A DNA stretch of 64,000 nt from Cylindrospermum sp. NIES-4074. Lineage in GTDB: Bacteria; Cyanobacteriota; Cyanobacteriia; Cyanobacteriales; Nostocaceae. The position numbers were made by a program, and so were the translations under genes. The notes under the pieces are model-generated. The model was given only the letters and a program-made list of their open reading frames with translations. It was not told where the DNA came from and did not search any database. The stretch is from the NCBI GenBank assembly GCA_003994795.1, contig AP018269.1:5767254-5831253 (forward strand), written 5' to 3'. Every line of letters starts with the position of its first letter. Position 1 is the first letter of the stretch. Of this stretch, positions 26,640 to 36,162 are shown in pieces.

Positions 26640-27806
26640 ATGACAAAGCCAAATCTTTTAGAAGGTACTAAGGAAAAGCTACAAAGGTTTCATTGGCCTT
26701 TATGGTTTCCATACCCCAGTTCGTGGTTGAAAGCAATTATTTTGCTTTTATTTTTAAGAGTTATTATATTTGTAGTTGAGACTGCTGGCAAAGTAGGTTA
26801 TCGCATTGCTTATTCTGCAAATAGTCCAGAATTATTTGTAGTTGTTACAATAGTGACGCTCCTGTCTCCAATTCCTATACTTGCTTTTACACATCATGTC
26901 ATGCATTTGTTTATTGGTCGCTTAAATTCACAAATTCAAGCACCAGAAATAGGTAATCAGCAAGGAATATTACCAGGAATAATTAGTTTATGGGAAGGTT
27001 TATATGGTTGGTTAGTGCTTGTACTATCAACCCTGTTAGCAATGCTTATGAGTACCTTTTTACTCCCTTTCTTTAATCTCAGTTATTTAAAACCTATCCA
27101 ATATTACACTGACTCAGATAAAAATATAATAGCAATATTTGGATTATTTTGGATTATTACAGGAGCGCTAATTTACCAAATTGAATTTCTATTCAAACGT
27201 CGATTATTATCTGCATATGCTGCCATTAAAAAACAGGATAAAAGTAAAGACAATCTAAATTCAAGTACAGATTTAGAAATTGATAAATTGCGAGGTGATA
27301 TAGGCTTAACGCAAATAAAAAAGGGTAAATCACAGGTACAAAAAGTAGTACCAGAGTCGGAGCGCAATCCACAAAAATATAGTAATTTTAATAAAAAACT
27401 GCTGTTTATTCTTTTAATTCCCTTGGTTGCTGTAGGAATATACTTATTTTCTAAACTGTCAGTAAATCAAAATAATATACCTCTTCCTATAGCTTCTCAA
27501 ACTCAATTACTCCCCAAAACAGCAACATTGACACCATCATCAATACCTGATAGATCGCCTGTTGTGTTACCTCAAACTGATAATTTCCGAGAGGCTGTAA
27601 ATAAAGCAGTAAGTGCAGCAAACCTCACCCAATCAGCCAGATTTAAAGATGATTGGAAGACGGTGATGAATGAATGGCAAACAGCAATAGAACTAATGAA
27701 AACTGTACCAATTTCTAGTTCTAATTATGCAATAGCCCAGCAAAAAATTATAGAGTATCAACGAAATCTCAATTATGCTCAAAAAAATGCCACAGGTGGT
27801 AAATAA
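26640..27806 (+). CDS. Membrane protein with C-terminal helical domain typical of cyanobacteria
   Basis: A 388-aa protein from the ATG at 26640 (a TTG ten codons upstream is less likely). Four or five membrane segments lie in residues 25-190, then a charged cytosolic loop (KKQDKSKDNLN...), another membrane segment near residue 255, a Ser/Pro linker and a C-terminal domain with A.NKAVSAANLTQSARFKDDW and VMNEWQTAIELM...VP, NYAIAQQKIIEYQRNLNYAQ. I recall that C-terminal pattern in several cyanobacterial proteins of unknown function. Base composition is notably AT-rich relative to neighbours. Confidence 0.65.
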   Translation: MTKPNLLEGTKEKLQRFHWPLWFPYPSSWLKAIILLLFLRVIIFVVETAGKVGYRIAYSANSPELFVVVTIVTLLSPIPILAFTHHVMHLFIGRLNSQIQAPEIGNQQGILPGIISLWEGLYGWLVLVLSTLLAMLMSTFLLPFFNLSYLKPIQYYTDSDKNIIAIFGLFWIITGALIYQIEFLFKRRLLSAYAAIKKQDKSKDNLNSSTDLEIDKLRGDIGLTQIKKGKSQVQKVVPESERNPQKYSNFNKKLLFILLIPLVAVGIYLFSKLSVNQNNIPLPIASQTQLLPKTATLTPSSIPDRSPVVLPQTDNFREAVNKAVSAANLTQSARFKDDWKTVMNEWQTAIELMKTVPISSSNYAIAQQKIIEYQRNLNYAQKNATGGK

Positions 27807-27889
27807 TTAAATCGGCTTGCATAAGTTTGTAGAAAATTTATGAGTCGATACGCTTGGTGTTAAGAAATTTGATAGTGAACTCACACCAT

Positions 27890-27917
27890 GTAGAGACGTT
27901 GCATGCAACGTCTCTAC
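27890..27917. repeat. Perfect 28-bp palindrome
   Basis: The sequence from 27890 reads GTAGAGACGTTGCA and is followed by its exact reverse complement up to 27917. This is a type of interspersed palindrome common in filamentous cyanobacterial genomes. It lies in a 367-bp spacer (27807-28173) that has no gene. Confidence 0.9.
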
Positions 27918-28083
27918 ACTTATTGTAATTACCACAAATTACCCTTAATAAATATGATCGCTATGCGGGTACGCTAAATCTCCCCCTAATCTCAATCATC
28001 ACCACAAAAAAATATGCACACGCTGCATAATCTTGCTGTGATGGGCTGATAAGTCTATATACAATACCCTAGAAGTTGATATC

Positions 28084-28106
28084 CCCCTGACCGTCAGGGG
28101 CTTTTT
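28084..28106 (+). terminator. Rho-independent terminator in a gene-free spacer
   Basis: A perfect 7-bp stem CCCCTGA / TCAGGGG with a 3-nt CCG loop followed by CTTTTTA reads on the plus strand. The nearest plus-strand gene ends 278 bp upstream, separated by a 28-bp palindrome, so this may end either a long 3' UTR or a small RNA starting after about 28000. On the minus strand it would lie downstream of the methyltransferase gene but without a T-run. Confidence 0.65.
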
Positions 28107-28173
28107 ATTGGGGATAACAGGTATTTTCCCGTAAATTCAACTCTATTGGCTACAAGTAAAGCTACATTTACCC

Positions 28174-29565
28174 CTAAAAAGTCTGTATTAGTGACTTTTC
28201 CTTTTTGCTTCTGATTCTTGGCTCAATAATATCTAGATTAACACGGTAATGTTTAGCTGCTTGAGACATATTCCAGTGCAAGAAATCTTCATTACCCAAA
28301 TTTTTACTATCTTTAGGTTTAGATGGTGATATGTGCAGAACTTTGATAATTTCTGATGCTATTGCTTTAGCTAATAACGGTGGCACAGAATTACCAATTT
28401 GGCGAAAACCATGCCATTTTGTCACATGGAATCTAAACCAGTCAGGATAAGAATGTAAACGCGCAGCTTCCCGCACAGTAATACATCTGGGGAGAAATGG
28501 GTGAATCGGTCGCGGAGAAGTAAATGCACCTCGATTACTAGCAGTTCCGGCTCTGAGTGTGTTGCAAATACCTTGAGGATCAAGTTTATGAAAGCGGCTG
28601 ACAGGTTCTATTTTACCGCGTAAAGTTTTGCTAAATCTTGCTTTTGATTCTTCAGAATGGTCTGTTCTTAAACTAGATGTGAGGATTCTAGGGTTGTATA
28701 TGCGTGGATAAGAATAGTTATCAGATTTTGAGAAAAGATTATTTATTCTCTTGACATAATTACTAGGCTTACCAAAGTCTGCTTCAACCCAATCCTGTTG
28801 CTCTAGTTCTTTAAATTTTTCAATTTCAGGTAGTCCTTGAAGAGCCTTGCTAACAGTAGGACTTAATGGGAGTTTATTACTTTTATCTCGCTTCTTTTTA
28901 GCAGGTTTAGAAGTTGGTAAAGGATAATTTGGTAATTCTAAACCCTGACGACAAGCTAATAAAAATAATCTCTCACGATTTTGAGGGACTCCATATTCTG
29001 CTGCATTTAAAACTTGGTAATTTTTGAGGACTTGATAACCGTTTTCTTCAAACTTAGAAATAATCTCTAAAATAATCTCGCGGTGTTTTCCTACAGTCAT
29101 CCCTTTAACATTTTCTAAAACTACATACTTGGGCTGTAATTCCAGAACCAAACGAATATAATGATAAACCAACGTGTTACGCGGGTCATCTAAATTCCGT
29201 TTACCTATTAAGGAAAAGCCTTGACATGGTGGGCCACCAAATACGACATCAATTTCTTGATTACCAATATCAGAATCTCTTCTAATTTCCTCGCCTTTAA
29301 TTTCTACAATACTCTTACAAAAAATCTTCCAAAATGGAAAATTAAATTCGTGGGTTGCACAATGAATTGGGTCAATTTCTACAGATGCTAATACATCAAA
29401 ACCTGCTTGTTCAAAACCAAGGGTCATTCCCCCAGCACCTGCAAATAAATCGACTGCTATCGGTCTGTTTTTATCAGTTGATAAAATTTTTACTTTCCCC
29501 AACGGCAAATCTAAAAGCTCTAACTGGGTAGCATTTGCAAAATCTCTTTCGCGGCGCGATCGCAT
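28174..29565 (-). CDS. DNA (cytosine-5-)-methyltransferase
   Basis: A 463-aa C5 cytosine methyltransferase. All key motifs are present: I VDLFAGAGGMTLGFEQAGF, IV GGPPCQGFSLIG with the catalytic Cys, VI ENVKGM, VIII PQNRERLFLLA, IX VREAARLHSYPDWF and X QIGNSVPPLLAKAI. The target-recognition region lies between VIII and IX and does not let me name the site. The start is inside lpxB: ATG at 29565 has a GGGAGA upstream; a GTG at 29586 is the other option. No restriction endonuclease gene is adjacent, so it appears to be an orphan methylase. Confidence 0.9.
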   Translation of the reverse strand: MRSRRERDFANATQLELLDLPLGKVKILSTDKNRPIAVDLFAGAGGMTLGFEQAGFDVLASVEIDPIHCATHEFNFPFWKIFCKSIVEIKGEEIRRDSDIGNQEIDVVFGGPPCQGFSLIGKRNLDDPRNTLVYHYIRLVLELQPKYVVLENVKGMTVGKHREIILEIISKFEENGYQVLKNYQVLNAAEYGVPQNRERLFLLACRQGLELPNYPLPTSKPAKKKRDKSNKLPLSPTVSKALQGLPEIEKFKELEQQDWVEADFGKPSNYVKRINNLFSKSDNYSYPRIYNPRILTSSLRTDHSEESKARFSKTLRGKIEPVSRFHKLDPQGICNTLRAGTASNRGAFTSPRPIHPFLPRCITVREAARLHSYPDWFRFHVTKWHGFRQIGNSVPPLLAKAIASEIIKVLHISPSKPKDSKNLGNEDFLHWNMSQAAKHYRVNLDIIEPRIRSKKEKSLIQTF

Positions 29566-30680
29566 ACTCCCACTTCTCCCAAACACTGCCGCATTTCCTG
29601 ATAATCTGCTAAAGTTTGCTCTCTACGACTGGGATTGAGTAGCAATTCCATTGCCGCTTGGGTAATATTCTCTGGTGTAGCTTGCTCTTGTAATAATTCT
29701 GGCACAATTGCCCTCATCAAGACTAAATTGGGTGGTGAGGCAAAGGGAATGGAACCTTTGAGTATATTACGAGCAATCCAAGCGGTAATCCGACTCAAGC
29801 GGTAAACTACAACTTGTGGCACATTTAACAGTGCCAGTTCCAAATTGACAGTACCAGATTTGGTGATGGCAAAATCAGCGGCGGCAAAAATTTCCTTTTG
29901 CTGACCTAATACAACTGTAGCCTGTAAACCATAATGTGCGATCGCCTCTTGAATTGGCTGTCTGTAGATTTCCAGAGACAGGGGAATCCAAAAATGAACT
30001 TCAGGTAATTTACTTTGAATAGTTTGAGCAGCTTGGAAAATAATTGGTAACAGATATTTTAATTCTTGCTGGCGAGAAGCGGGGAGAAGTGCGATCGCTA
30101 TTTGTTCCGGCTCAATTCCCAATTTATCCCTTGCTGCTGGGCGACTAGGAGCGTTTTGCATCCGGTCAACGAGAGGATGTCCCACCCAACTAACTTTAGC
30201 GCCTTTGGCTTGGTAATAACGAGCTTCTTCAGGGAAGATTGCCAACAGCTTGTGTGTAAAGCTGACAATCCGAGTAGTATTTTCCACATTCAGCGACCAC
30301 ACCCACTCTTGAGGCGCAATGTAATACGCCACAGGCACTTGGGGAAAATGCTGTCGCATAAAATTGCCAATACCGATGTTGGGCCCCATGTAGTCAATTA
30401 GCACCACCAAATCAGGGGGATTTTGCTTGAGGAATGCGATCGCTTGTCGCTGCACGCGGAGAGTTGGCAAAATGTAAGGCAGGGATTCTATCAAACCCAT
30501 TGAGCCAATACCACTAGTATTGCCCAAGATAGTTGCCCCTACCTCTGCCATTTTGTCTCCACCCAGGGCCACAATCTCCAACTCCAATCCAGCAGCCACA
30601 GCTTGACGCTGTAACGCGGTAATTAGTAGCGACCCTTGTAAATCGCCAGAAACTTCGCCAGTGCTGATAAATATCCGCAT
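29520..30680 (-). CDS. lpxB: Lipid-A-disaccharide synthase
   Basis: LpxB (386 aa) condenses UDP-2,3-diacylglucosamine with lipid X to make the lipid A disaccharide at the inner membrane. The N-terminus MRIFISTGEVSGDLQGSLL with the GEVSGD motif, IDYMGPNIGIGNF near residue 95, YYIAPQEWVWS near residue 128, and the UDP-binding AADFAITKSGTVNLELALL near residue 262 are diagnostic of this GT19 family. Its last 46 bp overlap the methyltransferase gene in a different frame. It lies 77 bp downstream of lpxA. Confidence 0.95.
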   Translation of the reverse strand: MRIFISTGEVSGDLQGSLLITALQRQAVAAGLELEIVALGGDKMAEVGATILGNTSGIGSMGLIESLPYILPTLRVQRQAIAFLKQNPPDLVVLIDYMGPNIGIGNFMRQHFPQVPVAYYIAPQEWVWSLNVENTTRIVSFTHKLLAIFPEEARYYQAKGAKVSWVGHPLVDRMQNAPSRPAARDKLGIEPEQIAIALLPASRQQELKYLLPIIFQAAQTIQSKLPEVHFWIPLSLEIYRQPIQEAIAHYGLQATVVLGQQKEIFAAADFAITKSGTVNLELALLNVPQVVVYRLSRITAWIARNILKGSIPFASPPNLVLMRAIVPELLQEQATPENITQAAMELLLNPSRREQTLADYQEMRQCLGEVGVCDRAAKEILQMLPS

Positions 30681-30757
30681 TTGCTAACAGGTAATAAGGA
30701 ACTAGGTAATTAATGAATGATGAACGGCAAAATAATTCATCATTCATAACTCATAAC

Positions 30758-31576
30758 TCAAGACTCATCACCTACGCCTTTTTTCCCCTTTCCCGGAATT
30801 AAACCGCGCCTTCCTGGCATTTGCGAAAGTAACAAGAAACGCCGTAGGTGCTGCAATTGTTCGCTATCCCCCAGCAGTTCCAGTTCTTCTAAGGCATCCT
30901 TAAAGGTTAAGTCAGAGCGGTAGAGGATGCGGAAAGCTTTTTTGAGGATTTGGAAATCCCCGGAGTTCATCCCAGAGCGTTTGAGTCCCACCAGGTTAAG
31001 AGTGCGTATCCGCGCCGGATTTCCCTCAACTAGCATATATGGGGGTACATCCCGGTCAATACGTGCCATACCTCCCACCATTGCCATACCACCGATATGC
31101 ACAAATTGATGCACACCCAAAACTCCGCTTAATCTAGCACGGGATTCTATGTGGACATGACCAGCCAATGCTACAGAGTTAGCAATCACCACGGAGTCTT
31201 CAATCACGCAGTTATGACCCACATGAACATAAGCCATGAGCAAATTACCGTCGCCAATCACCGTCGCTTCACCGCTACCAGTGGCGCGGTTAATCGTAAC
31301 GTACTCACGAATCAAGTTGTTATTGCCAATTTTGACCCAGGTTGGTTCTCCCACATATTTGAGATCCTGGGGTTCCATACCGATCGCAGCTCCAGGAAAA
31401 ATCTGATTTCGCGCCCCAATCTCACACTGTCCCTCTAGCACCACATGGGCACCAATCACAGTTTCAGGGCCGACTTTAACATGGTCTCCAACTACAGCAT
31501 AGGCACCGACTTGCACTGTGGGGTGGAGTTCCGATTTAGGATGAATTACAGCAGTTGGATGAATAAGCGTCTTCAA
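30758..31576 (-). CDS. lpxA: UDP-N-acetylglucosamine acyltransferase (TTG start)
   Basis: LpxA (272 aa from this start) transfers a 3-hydroxyacyl chain from ACP to the 3-OH of UDP-GlcNAc, the first step of lipid A synthesis. Left-handed beta-helix hexapeptide repeats run through residues 5-190 (IHPTAVIHPKSELHP, VQVGAYAVVGDHVKVG). The catalytic-His segment is in GHNCVIEDSVVIANSVALAGHV. I chose the TTG at 31576 because GGAG lies 8 nt upstream and the protein then begins MKTLIHPTAV as in homologs; the ATG at 31630 would add 18 residues of unrelated sequence. Confidence 0.93.
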   Translation of the reverse strand: MKTLIHPTAVIHPKSELHPTVQVGAYAVVGDHVKVGPETVIGAHVVLEGQCEIGARNQIFPGAAIGMEPQDLKYVGEPTWVKIGNNNLIREYVTINRATGSGEATVIGDGNLLMAYVHVGHNCVIEDSVVIANSVALAGHVHIESRARLSGVLGVHQFVHIGGMAMVGGMARIDRDVPPYMLVEGNPARIRTLNLVGLKRSGMNSGDFQILKKAFRILYRSDLTFKDALEELELLGDSEQLQHLRRFLLLSQMPGRRGLIPGKGKKGVGDES

Positions 31577-31793
31577 GGGTGAATCTCCAGAACTGTCTTT
31601 GAGGAGCCAGTGCTGTGCTTTGGTTCCCAAAGTTGAGGCGACTGGCGTTGCTGTGTGTTAGGTGTTCAGTGTGAGGGCATCGAAAAATCAAGAAATTATA
31701 AAAACTCTTGTGGCTTGTTGGTTTTACTGCTATCCTTTGGCAGTATGCAGTTAGGGCATTTCACGGTTGTGCCCAAACCAAGAAAGCAAATTT

Positions 31794-32318
31794 TTAGCTA
31801 ACTAAAGAAAACATCAGTTCGCCTTCAGCAGCGTTTTGACCATTCACTTCAGCGATCGCTCGCATTTTACCGAAACGACGTTGTTTAATCCACAACAGTT
31901 CCACGGACATCACTAATTGATCCCCCGGTACTACTTGGCGTCGGAAACGGACTTTATCGATCCCAGCAAAAACGAACAGTCCACCTTTGCTATCAGGCAT
32001 TTGTGTCATCACAACACCTCCCACTTGTGCCATTGCTTCAATAATTAGCACTCCTGGCATCAATGAGCGTCCTGGAAAATGACCTTGAAAATGGGGTTCA
32101 TTAAAGGTGACATTTTTAATTCCTACCGCTCGTTTCCCTGGTTCATAGTCAATAATCCGGTCTACAAGTAAAAAGGGATAGCGATGGGGTAGGAGTTGCT
32201 GAATTTCTTCAATAGTGAAAGTTGTTTTAATATCAGATGTTGTCGTACCTTCATTATCTCCCTGAAGTGCAGTAGATGCTGGTGTAGTTCCTTCGTTAGA
32301 ATTAGCTTTGGTGAGCAT
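31794..32318 (-). CDS. fabZ: 3-hydroxyacyl-ACP dehydratase FabZ
   Basis: FabZ (174 aa) dehydrates 3-hydroxyacyl-ACP in fatty acid elongation. The hot-dog fold motifs [14 protein letters not shown] near residue 38 (catalytic His), [26 protein letters not shown] near residue 70 (catalytic Glu) and [21 protein letters not shown] are intact. The first 30 residues (Thr/Ser/Asn-rich) are an extension not needed for the fold; no better internal start is seen. Between lpxC and lpxA as in the E. coli lpx cluster. Confidence 0.95.
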   Translation of the reverse strand: MLTKANSNEGTTPASTALQGDNEGTTTSDIKTTFTIEEIQQLLPHRYPFLLVDRIIDYEPGKRAVGIKNVTFNEPHFQGHFPGRSLMPGVLIIEAMAQVGGVVMTQMPDSKGGLFVFAGIDKVRFRRQVVPGDQLVMSVELLWIKQRRFGKMRAIAEVNGQNAAEGELMFSLVS

Positions 32319-32384
32319 TGACGTTATTAGTGTGGTTGATGTTGAATCTGGGAATTGAGTAAGATTTTAGCTTTTGGATTGAAT

Positions 32385-33236
32385 CTAAGATTCCAAATCT
32401 AAAATTTTCTGTGCCATTTGGATATGTAAATTATGACTAGCTTTATATGCTAAGAAATGAGCTATGGGGAAATTTCCCAATAAACTCAAATCTCCTACTA
32501 AATCCAAGATTTTATGACGTACTGGCTCATTTGCAAATCTTAATGGTGGATTTAGCCAACCGTCAGGCCCACAAATGAGGGCATTATCCAAGGTACCACC
32601 TCTGATCAATCCCGATTGCTGGAGATGTTCTATTTGATGCAACAATCCAAAGGTACGGGCAGGAGCAATTTCCGCAGCAAAGCTATTAGAGGTGTTTTCT
32701 AAATTGCCAATTAGCGACCAACTGTGCCATTGATTACCAATAGCGGATAACTCAAAGTCAATACCATAGCTAAAGCGGGTCTCTGGTGCTGGGAGGGCGC
32801 AGACAAAGGCATCACCTTGATAAACCCAAATGGGCTGCTGCACAACGAGAGGAACTTTGCTCCCAGTTAGTGGTTGTGATAGTAAACCAACTTGGGCAAT
32901 GCTTGCTGTCCACTCTTTTGCTGAACCATCCAAAAGCGGTACTTCTGGCCCATCAATTTCTATCCGGGCATTATCTACGCCCATCCCCACCAAAGCTGCC
33001 AATAAATGCTCCACTGTGCGAACGCAAACCTCGCCTTTACCCAACTGAGTTGAGAGAACAGTTTGACTAACCGCTGCAATTTGGGCGGGAACAACTGGTA
33101 AATCAGGCAAATCTACCCGCACAAAATAACGCCCACTCCCCGCCTCGGCTGGTAGTATCCGCACGTGGGTACTCACACCGCTATGTAGCCCCACGCCTGT
33201 TTGGGTGATTTGGGCAGCTAAGGTGTGCTGTTGCAT
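32385..33236 (-). CDS. lpxC: UDP-3-O-acyl-N-acetylglucosamine deacetylase
   Basis: LpxC (283 aa) is the zinc-dependent deacetylase that commits precursors to lipid A. Start at [20 protein letters not shown]; an upstream frame-extension ATG at 33350 is in non-conserved sequence. Zinc ligands are visible: the His of [15 protein letters not shown] near residue 82 and the His and Asp of [10 protein letters not shown] near residue 243. [16 protein letters not shown] block lies near residue 98. Between bamA and fabZ. Confidence 0.95.
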   Translation of the reverse strand: MQQHTLAAQITQTGVGLHSGVSTHVRILPAEAGSGRYFVRVDLPDLPVVPAQIAAVSQTVLSTQLGKGEVCVRTVEHLLAALVGMGVDNARIEIDGPEVPLLDGSAKEWTASIAQVGLLSQPLTGSKVPLVVQQPIWVYQGDAFVCALPAPETRFSYGIDFELSAIGNQWHSWSLIGNLENTSNSFAAEIAPARTFGLLHQIEHLQQSGLIRGGTLDNALICGPDGWLNPPLRFANEPVRHKILDLVGDLSLLGNFPIAHFLAYKASHNLHIQMAQKILDLES

Positions 33237-33399
33237 GGGTGCAAACTCAAGATATTTCGGATAGTACTTTTCATGTTCTGTTTTTGGTATAAACCCTGAT
33301 CTACCTCTAAAAATGTCACTAATACCTTTATCGAAATAGTATTGTGGCAAATGTCAAAATTAGCAAGCTAATAGTCCCAGAACTTAGTCAATTGTCTAT

Positions 33400-33417
33400 G
33401 GTCTATAGCAATAGACC
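33400..33417 (-). terminator. Hairpin after bamA
   Basis: A 7-bp stem GGTCTAT / ATAGACC with a 4-nt loop starts 10 bp after the bamA stop codon. No T-run follows on the minus strand, and lpxC continues in the same direction, so it may be an attenuating or mRNA-stabilising hairpin and not a full terminator. Confidence 0.4.
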
Positions 33418-33427
33418 ACCGACTAAG

Positions 33428-36007
33428 TTAAAACCTTTCGCCAATACCAAAATTAATCCGACTGTCACCATTGTCATTGATACCGTAGTCTATGCGAATT
33501 GGGCCGAGTGGGGACTGTACTCGCACACCGAGACCATAACCAAAGCCACTACCGTTTTTGTTCAGCAACTCAGATGCTCTGGTACTGGTTCCCAAGTCAC
33601 TACCGTAATCAAAAAATAGTGCGCCACTGACTACAGAGAAGACAGGGAAGCGATATTCAACAGATGCTTGCACATAACTGCGTCCACCGCCTAAGCCTCC
33701 TTCTTCATAACCCCGGACAGAGTTGCTACCACCAAGGGTGAAGGCTTCGTAGGGAGGTAAATCGCCGAGGACTGTGCCAGCTTGCAAGTTAAATGCTAGG
33801 GTTTGGGGTTTATTCCCAGTGCCGATAAATTTGACGGGGACATATTGGCTGTAGTTACCCCGTAGCCGAGTGAGTAAAATGTTGCCTATTCCGATAGGCA
33901 CTGATTGATCGACTCCCAAGCGGAGGTAAGAACCGCTGGTTGGTTGTAAGGGGTTATTCCGGCGATCGCGCTGTGCCCCCAGTTGGAATAGTAGCAAATC
34001 GTCTTCACCTGTCCCCGATTCGGTCAAGGGAATGAGTTCTCCAGGAACTCCATTTGTAAAGACCGTTCCCTCTTTTCTAATATCGCCATCGGCATCACGG
34101 GTAGAAACTCGTTGATACTGCAAGCCGGCTGAAGCTGTCCATTCAGATTCTTTGTAGGGATTGCGGGAAAGGGGACGGGTAAAGGTGATACCACCACCTA
34201 AGCGGGTGATGCGGGGGCGATCGCCTTCCGTTTCACCCACTTTAAAGGTTTCAATATCATTATCTTTGCCATCGAAAATCAGAGAAATTGAGCGGCGGCG
34301 GAACACGTTGGTTGTGTAGGAAGTCCGGTAGGGGTCGCCAGCAATCCAAGGGTCTGTGAAGCGGAGGTCAAACAGCAGTTCTCTCTGTCCTACCTGTACC
34401 TCTGCCCCTAATTTCTGGTTCCTACCTCCCAGGTTTTGTTGCTGGTAACTAACAGTACCAAACAGCCCACTAGAAGAACTAATCCCAGCGCCAGCTGCAA
34501 TTGAACCGCTACTGCGTTCAGCCACATTCACCACTACATCCACCTTGCTAGGGTCAGTGCCAGGGTCAAGGGAGACATTCACATCTTCAAACAGTCCTAG
34601 TCCAAATACCCGTTGCAGGTCTTTTTGGACTAAGTTGCGGTTAAATACTTGTCCGGGCTTTAACTCTAATTCACGCTTAATAATATACTCTTGCGTGCGT
34701 CCCCGAATTGGCTCTCCCTTCTCATTTGTCTCCTGTCCTTCTTTATTACGGAACCGGACTTTAATGTTCTCCACTACCCCTTCTGCTACTGTTAGGGTGA
34801 CAACGCCGTTTTCTGCAACTTGGGGCGCTCCAATCACATTCGCCAGCACGTAACCCCGATCTTGATACTGCTTGGTTAACTGCTTAATTCCCTCTTGCAA
34901 ATCGCGCAAGTTGAGAATTTTCCCATACTGCTCGCGAAAGATTTCATCCACAGTATTGGTAGGAAGTACGGTGGGAACACCAGTACCAGGATTAGCTTGC
35001 ACTTCCACCTTAGCTAGGACAGGGTTAGGAGCAACAACGAAGCTCACTCGCACGCCCAAAGGAGTATCTTCTGGCACTGCTTGAACATTTGAGAAAAAGC
35101 CTGTGCCAAAGATGGCGTTAATATCTTCTTGTAGTTGGGAGCGGGTTGTCGTTTGTCCTGGTTGGGTACGAATTACTTTATAAACTTGGTTTTCCAGTTC
35201 GGCTGGGATTTCTCCTGTCTGGGATTTGACTACTACCTCCGACACCAGTACGCGGGGTTCAGTCGCTTCTGGGGCAGTATTTGGTTGAGTAGTTTCTGGA
35301 GTTGTGGGGAAGACAGGTTGCGCTGTCGGTGGCTCCTCAGTTTCCTGATTGGGGGTAGTTGGGGAATCTGGGGAAGGCGTTGTTTGTGGAGCTTGTGCCG
35401 TTTTTGGGGTGATTGAGGTTGGTAAAACCGCTGCTGATTTGGAGATTGGGGTTGTTTGCAGGGCTTGTGCAGTTGCAGGCGTTGTCAAGGTGGGTATTAT
35501 GACCTCTGCTTTCGCCAATGCTGCTGATTTGGGGTTGGGGGTTGTTTGTCGAGCTTGTGCAGTTGTGGGCGTTGTCAAGGTAGGAATTATGACTTCTGCT
35601 TTCGCCAATGCTGCTGATTTGGGGTTGGGGGTTGTTTGTGCAGCTTTTACAGTTGTGGGCGTTTCTAAAGTTGGGATGATGACATCTGCTGAGTTGGGGT
35701 TTGGGGTTGTTTGCGGAACTTGCGCCGTTGTGGGCGTTGTCGAGGTGGGAATTATGACATCTGCTGAGTTAGCTGTTAATACTTTGGCAACAGGGGACTG
35801 TTTAGGCTCTGTCTCCAGAATTACTGTTTGAGGATTAGGTTCAGCATCATCTTGACTGGTATTTGTATCTGGCTGCTGATTTGTACCTAATATAGAGATA
35901 TCTGTTGTCTGTTGGACGCTGTTAGCTGGTTGTGCATTGGCACTCAGTGAGCCGCCCAAAGGCGTTGCAATGGCTATTGCTGCCATTAATACCGGAGATA
36001 AACGCAT
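33428..36007 (-). CDS. bamA: Outer membrane protein assembly factor BamA/Omp85
   Basis: An 859-aa outer membrane insertase. A signal peptide (MRLSPVLMAAIAIATP...ANA) precedes a Pro/Thr-rich region (residues 30-235) with about five copies of a 25-30-residue unit (VIIPT.TTPTTAQ..QTTPNPKSA). Three POTRA domains cover roughly residues 250-490, and the 16-strand barrel with VRGYEEGGLGG-type loop (residues 520-859) ends in the expected C-terminal Phe (INFGIGERF). The Pro-rich region is typical of cyanobacterial and chloroplast Omp85 but the tidy repeat is unusual. The ATG at 36007 has a GAGGAA Shine-Dalgarno; an upstream GTG is less likely. Heads the lpx cluster. Confidence 0.92.
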   Translation of the reverse strand: MRLSPVLMAAIAIATPLGGSLSANAQPANSVQQTTDISILGTNQQPDTNTSQDDAEPNPQTVILETEPKQSPVAKVLTANSADVIIPTSTTPTTAQVPQTTPNPNSADVIIPTLETPTTVKAAQTTPNPKSAALAKAEVIIPTLTTPTTAQARQTTPNPKSAALAKAEVIIPTLTTPATAQALQTTPISKSAAVLPTSITPKTAQAPQTTPSPDSPTTPNQETEEPPTAQPVFPTTPETTQPNTAPEATEPRVLVSEVVVKSQTGEIPAELENQVYKVIRTQPGQTTTRSQLQEDINAIFGTGFFSNVQAVPEDTPLGVRVSFVVAPNPVLAKVEVQANPGTGVPTVLPTNTVDEIFREQYGKILNLRDLQEGIKQLTKQYQDRGYVLANVIGAPQVAENGVVTLTVAEGVVENIKVRFRNKEGQETNEKGEPIRGRTQEYIIKRELELKPGQVFNRNLVQKDLQRVFGLGLFEDVNVSLDPGTDPSKVDVVVNVAERSSGSIAAGAGISSSSGLFGTVSYQQQNLGGRNQKLGAEVQVGQRELLFDLRFTDPWIAGDPYRTSYTTNVFRRRSISLIFDGKDNDIETFKVGETEGDRPRITRLGGGITFTRPLSRNPYKESEWTASAGLQYQRVSTRDADGDIRKEGTVFTNGVPGELIPLTESGTGEDDLLLFQLGAQRDRRNNPLQPTSGSYLRLGVDQSVPIGIGNILLTRLRGNYSQYVPVKFIGTGNKPQTLAFNLQAGTVLGDLPPYEAFTLGGSNSVRGYEEGGLGGGRSYVQASVEYRFPVFSVVSGALFFDYGSDLGTSTRASELLNKNGSGFGYGLGVRVQSPLGPIRIDYGINDNGDSRINFGIGERF

Positions 36008-36162
36008 TTTATTGATATTCCTCTTCACTACCACACACTATTACAAGGAAGTTTTGTTCTCAGGCCAAGGGTAAAAGAAAACACATAGTTTTTTACTTTT
36101 GCCTTTTTACTTTACAAGGCTCAGGGGAAAAGGCAAAAGACTAACTAAAAAAGAATGTCTTG

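Noticed and set aside
35135-35831. Open frames of about 90-160 codons on the plus strand over the 5' part of bamA
   Set aside because: They are antisense shadows of the Pro/Thr repeat region of bamA and carry the same repeat period.
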